Positions 1 to 7,760 of a stretch of DNA of 15,284 nucleotides are shown here, piece by piece. Made by a program: the position numbers and the translations under genes. Positions within the stretch are counted from its first letter, which is position 1, and every line of letters starts with the position of its first letter. This stretch comes from an uncultured Candidatus Pelagibacter sp. (lineage in GTDB: Bacteria > Pseudomonadota > Alphaproteobacteria > Pelagibacterales > Pelagibacteraceae): positions 1-15,284 of the forward strand of contig CAJWKX010000009.1 of the NCBI GenBank assembly GCA_913043015.1. Direction: 5' to 3'. The notes beneath the pieces are model-generated. The model was not told where the DNA came from. It saw only the letters and a program-made list of their open reading frames with translations, and made no database searches.

Positions 1-1
1 A

Positions 2-145
2 TTAGTTAAATATCTTGATAAATATGCAGAAACAGGAAAAGAATATACTGTGATTTTAAAAAAAATTATTGAACAAAATTCATTAACCGATTTTGATAGT
101 GTTGAACTTTTGCCTAGTAGTGAAAAACTCAAAAAATTAATTTAA
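2..145 (+). CDS. C-terminal end of an unrecognised protein (partial)
   Basis: The reading frame is open from the left edge for 47 codons and ends in TAA at 143-145. The other two plus-strand frames meet stops within the first few codons. The visible residues are charged and mostly helical in character, ending in SSEKLKKLI, with no motif or membrane segment that I can name. I do not recognise the family and assign no function. The stop codon overlaps the stop of the convergent deacetylase gene by four bases (TTAA), which supports both ends being real. No terminator hairpin follows it. Confidence 0.72.
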   Translation, partial: LVKYLDKYAETGKEYTVILKKIIEQNSLTDFDSVELLPSSEKLKKLI

Positions 146-1200
146 TTTTTTTCAATAGAAAATTGAATTCCAAACCATCTCCAACCTTCATAATCATTTA
201 ATGAACAATTAATTCTACCTCTCCTAAACAAAAATTTCTCTCTGAATTTAATTACTAATTTTTTTTTATTTAATTTAATTTTGGATTTATCCCATTTATT
301 GCCTTCATTAGAAAAACAATTTATTTGGTTTAAGTTCTCTTGTTCATTAAAAAATTCAACAATCATTTCAGGTGGGTTATTTTCATTAGTGATAAATTTA
401 TCTTCTGGAAAAACTCCTTTATATTGTAAAGGTAGTAGATTAATTAAAAACTTAAATCTTTCAAGATCACCATATTTCTCATTAATTGGAAATCTTGGTA
501 ATTCAAGTTTATCTTTATTAATATCAATAACTCCTGAGTTTTGTCCAAAAGCAAAGATAATTTTTTCTTTTAAATAATTCTTTTGTTGTAAACTATACTC
601 GCCAAAAGGATATGAGAAAAAAATTGGATTATATCCTAATTGATCATTAAAAATTTTTATAGAATAATCTATATCATTTTTAAATTTATCAAATTTATAA
701 TTAACAAGATAATCATGTGAATGCGAGTGATTACCAATGAAAGCAAAATCTTCTTTTTCAATTTCTTTAATTTGATCCCAAGTCATATAACCTTTTTTGC
801 CAATAGGTTTTGTTGATACAAAAAGTATAAAAGGAATTTCATTTTCTTTTAAATAAGGCCAAGCTTTCTCATAAAAAGAACTAAAAGCATCATCTATTGT
901 AATTAGAATTTTTTTTTCTTCTTTTGGATTTTCAAATTCATTCTCAAATTTATTTGGATTATAAAATTTTAAATTGTTTTTTTTGATAATCTCAATTTGT
1001 TTTTTAAAAATTTCCATTTGAATATTTGTTGAAGGATACTTATTTTCATCAAATCTATGATACATTAAAGATAGTGTTCCTAAATCATTAGAATAATATT
1101 TACTAAAATTGTTCTCTGCATTAGAATTTAATGAAAACAAAAATAATATGACTAATTTAATAATTGATGCCAGTAGTGATAAAATTTTCTTAAAAATCAT
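142..1200 (-). CDS. Secreted polysaccharide deacetylase (NodB/CE4 family)
   Basis: This 352-residue protein is a probable metal-dependent carbohydrate deacetylase acting outside the inner membrane. Residues 1-28 look like a signal peptide: a lysine-containing start, a hydrophobic core around LASIIKLVILFLF, and an S-N-A cleavage site. The NodB domain covers about residues 45-235. It shows the T-I-D-D motif with D103/D104 as probable base and metal ligand, the H158-S-x-x-H162 metal site, and a Y-P-F-G motif near 197-200. The C-terminal 115 residues or so form an extra region with two cysteines and a W-R-W-F-G sequence that I cannot name. The ATG at 1200 is preferred because it keeps the n-region of the signal peptide; an ATG at 1227 would add nine residues ahead of it. 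Either start puts the 5' end inside tsaB on the opposite strand. The substrate cannot be told from sequence. Confidence 0.86.
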   Translation of the reverse strand: MIFKKILSLLASIIKLVILFLFSLNSNAENNFSKYYSNDLGTLSLMYHRFDENKYPSTNIQMEIFKKQIEIIKKNNLKFYNPNKFENEFENPKEEKKILITIDDAFSSFYEKAWPYLKENEIPFILFVSTKPIGKKGYMTWDQIKEIEKEDFAFIGNHSHSHDYLVNYKFDKFKNDIDYSIKIFNDQLGYNPIFFSYPFGEYSLQQKNYLKEKIIFAFGQNSGVIDINKDKLELPRFPINEKYGDLERFKFLINLLPLQYKGVFPEDKFITNENNPPEMIVEFFNEQENLNQINCFSNEGNKWDKSKIKLNKKKLVIKFREKFLFRRGRINCSLNDYEGWRWFGIQFSIEKN

Positions 1201-1729
1201 TGCTAGTAGTAAATCATATACTAACAATTACCCCAACAGTAAAAACAATTTTGAAAAATTAATTATTTTAATACAGGAATTTATGAACACTAAAAGCATC
1301 TCATTTGATAATTTGGATAATATTTATATAAACAGAGGTCCTGGTAGTTTTTCAGGAATTAGAAATTCATTGTCAGTTATTAAAGGAATAAACTTTACAA
1401 AAAAAATAAATTATTTTTGTTATAGTTATTTTGATTTATTTGAAACACTTGAAGATGATACATATTTAATTTTAGAGAATATCAGTGATAGTTTTTATAT
1501 AAAAAATTTAGACCAAAATAAATTTGAAATATTAAATATAGATAAACTGAAAAATTTACAAAATAAAAGATTAGTTTTTATTAATTTAACAGATAGTTCA
1601 ATAAATAAAATCAAAACTTATTTTCCTCAATCATGTGAATTTTTAAAGATAAACTTAGAAGATATTCCTAATTTATGTGATAAATTTAAAATAAAAAAAA
1701 ATTTGATCAATCCACTCTATATAAGTTAA
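1148..1729 (+). CDS. tsaB: tRNA threonylcarbamoyladenosine biosynthesis protein TsaB
   Basis: TsaB is the non-catalytic partner of TsaD and TsaE in making t6A at position 37 of ANN-decoding tRNAs, in the cytoplasm. The 193-residue product opens with the ASKHA-fold beginning NLIIDASS, comparable to the usual LAIDTS, and carries the family signature GPGSFSGIR at residues 64-72. It is somewhat shorter than the E. coli protein (about 230 residues), mainly in a reduced C-terminal half. The ATG at 1148 fits the family N-terminus; a TTG at 1109 would add 13 uncharacteristic residues. No Shine-Dalgarno is visible. It is the first gene of the long plus-strand run and lies 8 bases before fur. A rimI acetyltransferase gene often follows tsaB, but not here. 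Its first 53 bases lie opposite the deacetylase signal-peptide codons. Confidence 0.88.
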   Translation: MTNLIIDASSDKIFLKIIASSKSYTNNYPNSKNNFEKLIILIQEFMNTKSISFDNLDNIYINRGPGSFSGIRNSLSVIKGINFTKKINYFCYSYFDLFETLEDDTYLILENISDSFYIKNLDQNKFEILNIDKLKNLQNKRLVFINLTDSSINKIKTYFPQSCEFLKINLEDIPNLCDKFKIKKNLINPLYIS

Positions 1730-1737
1730 AATAAAAT

Positions 1738-2148
1738 ATGCAAGAAACGATCGAGCAAAAATGTATTTCAAAAGGTGTTAAATTAACTGATCAAAGAAAA
1801 ATAATTGCAAAAGTCATGTCAGAATCAACTGATCACCCTGATGTTATTGAATTATATAAACGTGTTTCAAAGATAGAATCTAAAATTAGTATCGCAACTG
1901 TTTATAGAACAGTAAAACTTTTTGAAGAAGCTGGAATTATAACAAAACATGATTTTAGAGGTGGAAAAGCTAGATACGAAGAACTTAACGAAAGTCATCA
2001 TGATCACTTGATAGATATAAAAACAGGTGAAATTATTGAATTTGTTGATGAAGAAATTGAAAAACTTCAAAAAAAAGTTGCCGAAAAATATGGATATGAT
2101 TTAGTTGACCATAAGCTAGAGTTATATGGTGTTAAAAAAAAATCCTAA
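1738..2148 (+). CDS. fur: Fur-family metalloregulator (Fur/Mur type)
   Basis: This 136-residue dimeric DNA-binding repressor probably senses iron or manganese. A winged-helix domain occupies about residues 1-83, with the recognition helix in SIATVYRTVKLFEEAG. The C-terminal metal and dimer domain keeps H33, E81, H87, H88, D89, H90, E108 and H125, which fall at the E. coli Fur positions for both metal sites. The CxxC that binds structural zinc after HHDHLI in E. coli Fur is absent: positions 93 and 96 are Asp and Thr, and the only cysteine is C9. This matches rhizobial-type Mur/Fur, so manganese as well as iron sensing is possible. It sits 8 bases after tsaB and 3 bases before miaB, with no obvious promoter or operator of its own. 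Confidence 0.93.
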   Translation: MQETIEQKCISKGVKLTDQRKIIAKVMSESTDHPDVIELYKRVSKIESKISIATVYRTVKLFEEAGIITKHDFRGGKARYEELNESHHDHLIDIKTGEIIEFVDEEIEKLQKKVAEKYGYDLVDHKLELYGVKKKS

Positions 2149-2151
2149 TTA

Positions 2152-3489
2152 ATGGGAAAGAAAATCTTTATAAAAACGTTTGGTTGTCAAATGAACGAAT
2201 ATGATTCTAATCGTATTTTTCATTTAGTTAAAAAAATTGGTTTTGAAAAAACAGAAGATCAAGAAAATGTAGATTGTTTTGTTTTAAATACATGTCACAT
2301 ACGAGATAAAGCAAAAGAAAAAGTTTATCATGAGATAGGACGAGTAAAAAAAATTTATAAACAAAAACTCAAACCAATAGTCATTGTAGCAGGATGTGTT
2401 GCCCAAGCTGAAAATGAAGAGATGTTTAAAAGAGAACCATTCATAGATATTGTAATTGGTCCACAGTCCTATCATAAAATTAATGATTTACTTAATAATT
2501 ATGTTTCTAAAAAACATAGAGAAGAGACTGAATTTGATACAGTATCAAAATTTAACTTTTTTGATAAAATTGAAAATAATAGTAATAAAGTTTCAGCTTT
2601 TTTAACTATCCAAGAGGGATGCAATAAATTTTGTAATTTTTGTGTGGTACCTTTTACAAGAGGTCCAGAATATTCTAGATCATTCCATAAAATTTTATCT
2701 GAAGCAGAAACTCTAATTAAGAATGGAGCCAAAGAAATTACATTTCTGGGACAGAACGTAAATGCATACTCATTTATTGAAAATTCTAAAGAGTACAGAC
2801 TCTCAGATTTAATAAATCAACTAGAAAAATGCTCCGAAATGAAAAGAATTAGATATACCACCTCTCATCCAAGAGATATGACAGAAGATTTAATTGATTG
2901 TTATAAGAATAATAAAAAATTGATGCCATTTGTTCATCTTCCTATTCAAAGTGGATCTAATAGAATTTTAAAAATGATGAATAGAAAACATAGCGTTGAA
3001 GAATATATTTTAACTTATGAAAAATTAAAAAAAATTAACTCTAGTATTGAGTTTTCAAGTGATTTTATAGTTTCATATCCAGGAGAAAATGAACAAGATT
3101 TTAATAAAACTTTAGATTTAGTTAAAAAAATTAAATTTATAAATTCTTATTCTTTTATTTTTAACCCTCGTCCGGGCACAAAAGCTGCAAATCTAGAATT
3201 GATAGATAAAGAAATATCCAAAGAGAGGTTGAAAACTATTCAAAAGTATTTATTTGAACATCAAGCAAATATAAATAAGTCATTCGAAAATAAATTAGTG
3301 GATGTATTGGTAGAAAATAAAATTAAAAGTCAAACAAAACTGTTTGGTAGAAATAAATATATGAACTCAGTAATTTTTGAAGGTGATGAAGATGATATTG
3401 GAAAAATTGTGAAAGTTAAAATACTAAAAACTAATCAAAGTAATTTGTTTGGAAAAACAGAAAACGTTAAAGATATGAGGGCAGCATAA
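2152..3489 (+). CDS. miaB: tRNA-2-methylthio-N6-dimethylallyladenosine synthase MiaB
   Basis: MiaB is a radical-SAM methylthiotransferase that adds the 2-methylthio group to i6A37 in tRNAs reading UNN codons. The 445-residue product has the expected three parts. The N-terminal methylthiotransferase domain has cluster cysteines C12, C48 and C82. The radical-SAM core has C157-x3-C161-x2-C164 within EGCNKFCNFC. A C-terminal TRAM domain spans about residues 383-440. The six cluster cysteines are all present and the length is normal. It starts 3 bases after the fur stop, and phoH begins one base after its own stop, so translation is probably coupled. With tsaB it gives two position-37 tRNA modification genes in one run. 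MiaB rather than MtaB or RimO is supported by the N-terminal IKTFGCQMNEYDS sequence. Confidence 0.96.
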   Translation: MGKKIFIKTFGCQMNEYDSNRIFHLVKKIGFEKTEDQENVDCFVLNTCHIRDKAKEKVYHEIGRVKKIYKQKLKPIVIVAGCVAQAENEEMFKREPFIDIVIGPQSYHKINDLLNNYVSKKHREETEFDTVSKFNFFDKIENNSNKVSAFLTIQEGCNKFCNFCVVPFTRGPEYSRSFHKILSEAETLIKNGAKEITFLGQNVNAYSFIENSKEYRLSDLINQLEKCSEMKRIRYTTSHPRDMTEDLIDCYKNNKKLMPFVHLPIQSGSNRILKMMNRKHSVEEYILTYEKLKKINSSIEFSSDFIVSYPGENEQDFNKTLDLVKKIKFINSYSFIFNPRPGTKAANLELIDKEISKERLKTIQKYLFEHQANINKSFENKLVDVLVENKIKSQTKLFGRNKYMNSVIFEGDEDDIGKIVKVKILKTNQSNLFGKTENVKDMRAA

Positions 3490-3490
3490 A

Positions 3491-4486
3491 TTGAGAAATA
3501 TTGTCCATCAAAAGAGCAATTCTGAAATAAAATTTGTATATTCGGATAATAATACTCTCAGCATGATATTTCAAAATAATGATCTACTATTAGGTGTTGT
3601 AGGTGAATTTAACTGTAACTTAAAAGAATTAGAAAAAATTACTGAGACGAATATTTATTCTAGAGGTAATTCAATTTTAATAAAGAGTGAATCAAAAAAA
3701 AATGAATTAATCAAAAATGCAATAAAATTTCTTGCAGATCAATTTATTATTAATGGATCAATAGAGAAAAAAGATATAATTTCATCGGTAAATAAGTTTA
3801 TGATTGAAGAAAAAATAAATAATTCTGAAAAAAATATAGAGTATATTATTAAAACACCAAAAAGATCTGTAATTCCTCGTTCAGAAAAACAAAAAAATTA
3901 TGTTAGAGCGCTCAAACAAAATGAAATTATAATTTCGACTGGACCAGCCGGAACTGGAAAAACTTTTCTTGCTGTTGCAGTTGCATTAACAATGTTATTA
4001 GAAAAAAAAATTGAACGGATAATATTATCAAGGCCAGCTGTGGAAGCTGGTGAAAAGTTAGGTTTTTTACCTGGAGATATAAGAGAAAAGGTCGATCCAT
4101 ATCTTAGACCTCTATATGACTCATTTTATGATTTATTAGATTATGAAAAAATACAAAAGAAAATTGAAGTAGGAGATATTGAAATAGCACCCCTAGCATT
4201 TATGAGAGGAAGAACGTTAAAAAATTCATTTGCAATTTTAGATGAAGCTCAGAATGCTACGGATACACAAATTAAAATGTTTTTAACTCGAATAGGGGAA
4301 AACTCAAAAATAGTAATAAATGGAGATCCGTCACAAACAGATTTACCAAATAAAAATTTGTCAGGATTAACAAGGTCCAAAAAACTTTTGGGACATTTAA
4401 AAGAAATATCGTTTGTAGATTTTGACCATACTGACGTTGTGAGACATCCTTTGGTTTCAAAGATTGTAAAAGCTTATTCAAATTAA
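3491..4486 (+). CDS. phoH: PhoH-like ATPase (YbeZ type)
   Basis: This 331-residue cytoplasmic P-loop ATPase belongs to the PhoH/YbeZ family, whose members pair with YbeY and are linked to RNA metabolism. About 100 N-terminal residues form a KH-like region (LKELEKITETNIYSRGNSILI). The ATPase domain follows, with Walker A GPAGTGKT at 151-158 and Walker B ILDEAQ with D251/E252. An S-R-P-A-V-E-A-G-E-K-L-G-F-L-P-G-D segment typical of PhoH lies between them. The start is a TTG one base after the miaB stop. It is chosen because it retains the N-terminal domain; the first in-frame ATG would cut into that domain. The phoH-ybeY adjacency, 4 bases apart, is conserved across proteobacteria. Confidence 0.93.
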   Translation: MRNIVHQKSNSEIKFVYSDNNTLSMIFQNNDLLLGVVGEFNCNLKELEKITETNIYSRGNSILIKSESKKNELIKNAIKFLADQFIINGSIEKKDIISSVNKFMIEEKINNSEKNIEYIIKTPKRSVIPRSEKQKNYVRALKQNEIIISTGPAGTGKTFLAVAVALTMLLEKKIERIILSRPAVEAGEKLGFLPGDIREKVDPYLRPLYDSFYDLLDYEKIQKKIEVGDIEIAPLAFMRGRTLKNSFAILDEAQNATDTQIKMFLTRIGENSKIVINGDPSQTDLPNKNLSGLTRSKKLLGHLKEISFVDFDHTDVVRHPLVSKIVKAYSN

Positions 4487-4490
4487 AGTA

Positions 4491-4970
4491 ATGATTAATG
4501 TTGAAGTAGTCCAGGATAATAACCTTTGGAGGAAAAAAATAAAAAAACCTGAAATATTTTTTAAAAAAATAATCAGTTTTTTTCCTAAATCTTTTAAATT
4601 CAAAAAAAAAAAAATATCTTTTACGATTTTACTTTCTAAAAATAATTTCATAAAAAAATTAAACTATCAGTTTAGAAAAAAAAATAAACCAACCAATGTT
4701 CTTACATTTCCTAATTATAAAAAAAAAGATTTAAAAAAATTCTCAAAAAAAAAAAAAATTTATGTAGGAGATATTGTTATAAGTTATGAATATATTTTTA
4801 AAAAAAAATACAATTCTTTTAATAATAAAGAAATATTAATTAAAACATTTATACATGGTTTTCTTCATCTTTTGGGGTTTAATCATAAAAAAAACAAAGA
4901 TTTTAAAATAATGACCTATAAAGAAATAAAAATTTTTAATAGTGTAAATTCAAAAATTGATGAATTTTAA
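4491..4970 (+). CDS. ybeY: Endoribonuclease YbeY (16S rRNA maturation)
   Basis: YbeY is a zinc-dependent RNase involved in 16S rRNA 3'-end maturation and 70S quality control. The 159-residue product has the signature H122-G-x-x-H126-L-x-G-x-x-x-H132, with all three zinc-binding histidines present. Before it come the usual family segments NKPTNVLTFP and VGDIVIS. The sequence is extremely lysine-rich (about 39 of 159 residues) and the gene contains A-runs of 13 and 14 bases, yet the frame stays open to the conserved motif. The stop overlaps the start of lnt by 11 bases. The CorC-like CBS-domain gene that often sits between ybeY and lnt in alphaproteobacteria is absent here. Confidence 0.9.
   Translation: MINVEVVQDNNLWRKKIKKPEIFFKKIISFFPKSFKFKKKKISFTILLSKNNFIKKLNYQFRKKNKPTNVLTFPNYKKKDLKKFSKKKKIYVGDIVISYEYIFKKKYNSFNNKEILIKTFIHGFLHLLGFNHKKNKDFKIMTYKEIKIFNSVNSKIDEF
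4602..4614 (+). repeat. 13-base poly-A run within ybeY
   Basis: Thirteen uninterrupted A residues encode a K-K-K-K stretch of YbeY. Homopolymers of this length are prone to polymerase slippage and sequencing indels. The frame is open on both sides, so the length as given is consistent with an intact gene. Confidence 0.9.
4745..4758 (+). repeat. 14-base poly-A run within ybeY
   Basis: Fourteen uninterrupted A residues, running from the last base of a TCA codon into an ATT codon, encode a second K-K-K-K stretch about 130 bases after the first run. The catalytic histidine motif lies downstream in the same frame, so the run length here must preserve the frame for YbeY to work. Confidence 0.9.
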
Positions 4971-6513
4971 TATTTATAATTTAAAAAATAATTTTTATCT
5001 AATTTTTTTAGGTACAATCTCTTCATTTAGTTTACCGCCTTATAATCATTTTATTATTAATTTTTTTACATTTAGTTTATTTTTTATTTATTTGTTTCAA
5101 ATAAATAAAAATAGTGATGCCAAAATAATATATTTTAAAAATGGATGGTTATTTGGATTTGGTTATTTTATCAGTAATTTATATTGGATTTCCATTTCGC
5201 TTACATTTGATAAAAATTTTAATTTTTTAATTCCATTTTCAATTATTTTGGTTCCAGCTTTCATGGCATTATTTTATGGAATTGCCATTTATATCTTTTC
5301 TTATTTTTTAAATAAAAAAAAAGTTATTTACTCGGTTTTAATATTTTCATTAATTTTTGGATTAGTTGAGATTATAAGGGGATATATTTTATCTGGTTTT
5401 CCTTGGAATTTGATATCTTATAGTTTTTCAGAAGAAATATATTTTATTCAGGTGTTATCTTTAATTGGTACTTATTCATTTAATTTAATTTGTATTACTT
5501 TATTTACTATTCCTTCAATAATTATTTTAAGTAAATCTAGAACAGAAATTATAGCATGCTTATTTTTTATTTTAATCGGAGCCTTTTTTTTAATTTTTGG
5601 CCATAACAAAATAAAAAATTTTAATGAAAAAGAAATTTTTTTAAATAATTATAAATTTTCTATTCTTTCATCCAATATTTCGTTAGACAGATATTACTCA
5701 AATAGCAATGAAGAAGAGATAATTAATGAACTTATATTTTTAAGTAATCCAGTAAAGAATGAAAAAACAATCTTCGTTTGGCCTGAAGGACTTTTCCCAG
5801 AAACTGATTTAAATGATCTTCAAAAATATAGAAGCAAATTTTTAGAAACATTTGATGAAAATCATTATATAATACTTGGGATTAACAATTCCAAAAGATT
5901 AGATAATGGTATTAAATATTTTAATACTTTGGCGGTAATTAATAACAAGGCCGAAATATTAGCTTCCTATGACAAGAATAAATTAGTGCCATTTGGAGAA
6001 TTTTTACCCTTTGAAAACATTCTTAAAAAAATCGGTTTAAAAAGTTTAACTAATAATTATCAATCTTACTCATCTGGAAATAAAAGAGAAATAATCAATA
6101 TAGGTTTAAATGGATCTGAATTAAATTTTTTACCATTAATCTGCTACGAATTAATTTACTCAGGAGAGTTATCTAGAAACAATAATTTTAATTATATAAT
6201 TAACATTTCAGAGGATGGTTGGTTTGGCAATTCTATAGGTCCTCATCAACATTTTACGCATGCAATTTTTAGATCTATTGAAAATGGTAAATATTTAATT
6301 AGATCGGCAAACAATGGTATTTCAGCAGTTATAAATCCTATTGGAAAAGTTATAAGCAAGATGAATCTAAATGAAATAGGTAAATTAGTCTTTAAACATA
6401 ATAAAAACCAAGAAAAGACAATCTTTTTATTATTTGGAAATAAAATAATTATATTTATAATTTTAATCTATATTTTATTAATATTTTCGTTTAATAGGCT
6501 AAAAAATGAATAA
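4960..6513 (+). CDS. lnt: Apolipoprotein N-acyltransferase
   Basis: Lnt performs the last step of bacterial lipoprotein maturation, moving an acyl chain from phospholipid to the N-terminal cysteine of apolipoproteins, in the inner membrane. The 517-residue protein has a strongly hydrophobic N-terminal half with several membrane spans (to about residue 210). A periplasmic nitrilase-like domain follows, then a final membrane span near the C-terminus. The catalytic triad is visible: E276 in VWPEG, K339 in [11 protein letters not shown] and C395 in LICYE, close to E. coli E267/K335/C387. The ATG at 4960 is preferred over the TTG just before it. The gene overlaps ybeY by 11 bases and metK by 8 bases, which suggests translational coupling. 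Confidence 0.95.
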   Translation: MNFNIYNLKNNFYLIFLGTISSFSLPPYNHFIINFFTFSLFFIYLFQINKNSDAKIIYFKNGWLFGFGYFISNLYWISISLTFDKNFNFLIPFSIILVPAFMALFYGIAIYIFSYFLNKKKVIYSVLIFSLIFGLVEIIRGYILSGFPWNLISYSFSEEIYFIQVLSLIGTYSFNLICITLFTIPSIIILSKSRTEIIACLFFILIGAFFLIFGHNKIKNFNEKEIFLNNYKFSILSSNISLDRYYSNSNEEEIINELIFLSNPVKNEKTIFVWPEGLFPETDLNDLQKYRSKFLETFDENHYIILGINNSKRLDNGIKYFNTLAVINNKAEILASYDKNKLVPFGEFLPFENILKKIGLKSLTNNYQSYSSGNKREIINIGLNGSELNFLPLICYELIYSGELSRNNNFNYIINISEDGWFGNSIGPHQHFTHAIFRSIENGKYLIRSANNGISAVINPIGKVISKMNLNEIGKLVFKHNKNQEKTIFLLFGNKIIIFIILIYILLIFSFNRLKNE

Positions 6514-7666
6514 TCTAAAAAATTATCTTTTTACAAGCGAATCAGTTTCCGAAGGTCATCCAGATAAAGTTTGTGATAGAATTTCTGATATGGTAGTTGA
6601 TCATTATCTTTCACAAGATCCGTATTCAAGAGTAGCATGTGAAACATTAACAACCACTAATAAAGTTATTTTAGCTGGAGAGGTTAGAGGTCCTGAATTA
6701 AATAAAGATGCTTTAATTGAAAAAGTAAGAGAGTGTATAAAAGATATTGGATACGACCAAGAAGGTTTTAGTTGGAAAAATGCAAATATAGAATGCTTCT
6801 TACATTCACAGTCAGCAGATATTGCAATGGGTGTTGACTCAAAAGGCAACAAAGATGATGGAGCTGGTGACCAAGGAATTATGTTTGGTTACTCATGTGA
6901 TGAAACAAAAGAGTTAATGCCTGCACCAATTCAATTTTCTCATAAAATATTAAGATTAATGGCACAAGATAGAAAATCTGGAGTTTTAAAAAATATTGAA
7001 CCAGATTCAAAAAGTCAAGTTACAATCGAGTATAAAGATAACAAACCATTTAAAGTTAAATCAATTGTTATTTCTTCACAACATTCCCCAGATGTTGAGC
7101 AACATCAAGTTAAAGAATTAGTTCGACCTTACATAAAAAGATCAATACCAGAAAAATTATTAGAGGGATTTGATGATAATGAGTTTTATGTAAATCCTAC
7201 TGGAAATTTTGTTATAGGTGGACCTGACGGAGACTGTGGACTAACTGGAAGAAAAATAATGGTTGATACCTATGGGGGAGCCGCTCCACATGGTGGAGGT
7301 GCTTTTTCAGGAAAAGATCCAACAAAAGTAGATCGATCTGCAGCATATGCAGCAAGGTATATTGCAAAAAATGTTGTTGCTTCAAAAATTTCAAGCAGAT
7401 GCTTGATACAACTAGCCTATGCTATTGGGGTTTCAAAACCACTATCAATTTATGTAAATCTTTTCGATAATGAATCAAAAAAAACAGAGCATGTAAGAAA
7501 AATTATAAACGAAAATTTTGACTTGAGTCCAAGAGGAATCAGAGAGATGTTGGAACTCAATAAACCAATCTATGAAAAAACAGCTGCATATGGTCATTTT
7601 GGCAGAGAATTAGAAAAAGATGGCTCATTTTCATGGGAAAATATTGATAAAAAGGGATTATTTTAA
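6506..7666 (+). CDS. metK: S-adenosylmethionine synthetase
   Basis: MetK makes S-adenosylmethionine from methionine and ATP in the cytoplasm. The 386-residue product has the normal family length. Near the N-terminus is [10 protein letters not shown] with H18, D20 and K21, which bind phosphate and metal. Further on are [12 protein letters not shown] and the C-terminal loop [19 protein letters not shown], all typical of the family. It starts 8 bases inside lnt, so there is no room for a leader or a SAM riboswitch directly in front of it. Control would have to come from the upstream operon promoter or a site inside lnt. A 102-base spacer with a terminator hairpin follows. Its product supplies the SAM used by MiaB upstream, although that link is general rather than specific. 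Confidence 0.98.
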   Translation: MNNLKNYLFTSESVSEGHPDKVCDRISDMVVDHYLSQDPYSRVACETLTTTNKVILAGEVRGPELNKDALIEKVRECIKDIGYDQEGFSWKNANIECFLHSQSADIAMGVDSKGNKDDGAGDQGIMFGYSCDETKELMPAPIQFSHKILRLMAQDRKSGVLKNIEPDSKSQVTIEYKDNKPFKVKSIVISSQHSPDVEQHQVKELVRPYIKRSIPEKLLEGFDDNEFYVNPTGNFVIGGPDGDCGLTGRKIMVDTYGGAAPHGGGAFSGKDPTKVDRSAAYAARYIAKNVVASKISSRCLIQLAYAIGVSKPLSIYVNLFDNESKKTEHVRKIINENFDLSPRGIREMLELNKPIYEKTAAYGHFGRELEKDGSFSWENIDKKGLF

Positions 7667-7678
7667 TTATACTTACTA

Positions 7679-7706
7679 TTGAATAATTAATTTTTTTTAT
7701 TATATT
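7679..7706 (+). promoter_or_regulatory. Possible sigma-70 promoter for nusA
   Basis: TTGAAT at 7679-7684 and TATATT at 7701-7706 are separated by 16 bases and lie in the only real spacer of the plus-strand run. Transcription from here would start a little before the hairpin at 7729. The region is so AT-rich that near-matches occur by chance, so this is a candidate only. Confidence 0.3.
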
Positions 7707-7728
7707 GCAGTAACATTGTTGAAATTTC

Positions 7729-7755
7729 AAAATGGGCCTTGGCCCATTTTTTTTT
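7729..7755 (+). terminator. Intrinsic terminator, probably an attenuator in the nusA leader
   Basis: A perfect 10-base inverted repeat has arms at 7729-7738 (AAAATGGGCC) and 7741-7750 (GGCCCATTTT), separated by TT. It is followed by, and shares, a run of nine T at 7747-7755. The GC-rich core stands out sharply from the AT-rich surroundings. As an RNA hairpin it would have a loop of about four bases. It could end the metK transcript. However, the T-run stops only 13 bases before the nusA ATG, leaving no room for a nusA promoter beyond it, so nusA mRNA must pass through this structure. Confidence 0.85.
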
Positions 7756-7760
7756 GGAAG
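7756..7760 (+). promoter_or_regulatory. Shine-Dalgarno of nusA
   Basis: GGAAG sits 8 bases before the ATG at 7769 and directly after the T-run of the terminator. It decides the nusA start in favour of the ATG at 7769 over the upstream TTG at 7739, which lies in the hairpin loop. Its position next to the hairpin means folding could affect both termination and ribosome access. Confidence 0.7.

Noticed and set aside
281..577. Plus-strand open frame of 98 codons.
   Set aside because: It lies wholly inside the deacetylase gene on the other strand and has no recognisable features. It is a shadow frame in AT-rich DNA.
1100..1147. Possible promoter for tsaB (TTGTTC with TAATGA-like hexamers).
   Set aside because: The spacing is 12-14 bases, too short, and the background is AT-rich. 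No convincing promoter could be picked.
6460..6505. A SAM-responsive riboswitch in front of metK was considered.
   Set aside because: metK starts inside lnt, leaving no leader, and I see no conserved SAM-II or SAM-V core in the end of lnt.
7721..7728. GAAATTTC palindrome just before the terminator, considered as an operator.
   Set aside because: Eight-base AT-rich palindromes are frequent in this sequence, and there is no second copy or known site to support it.
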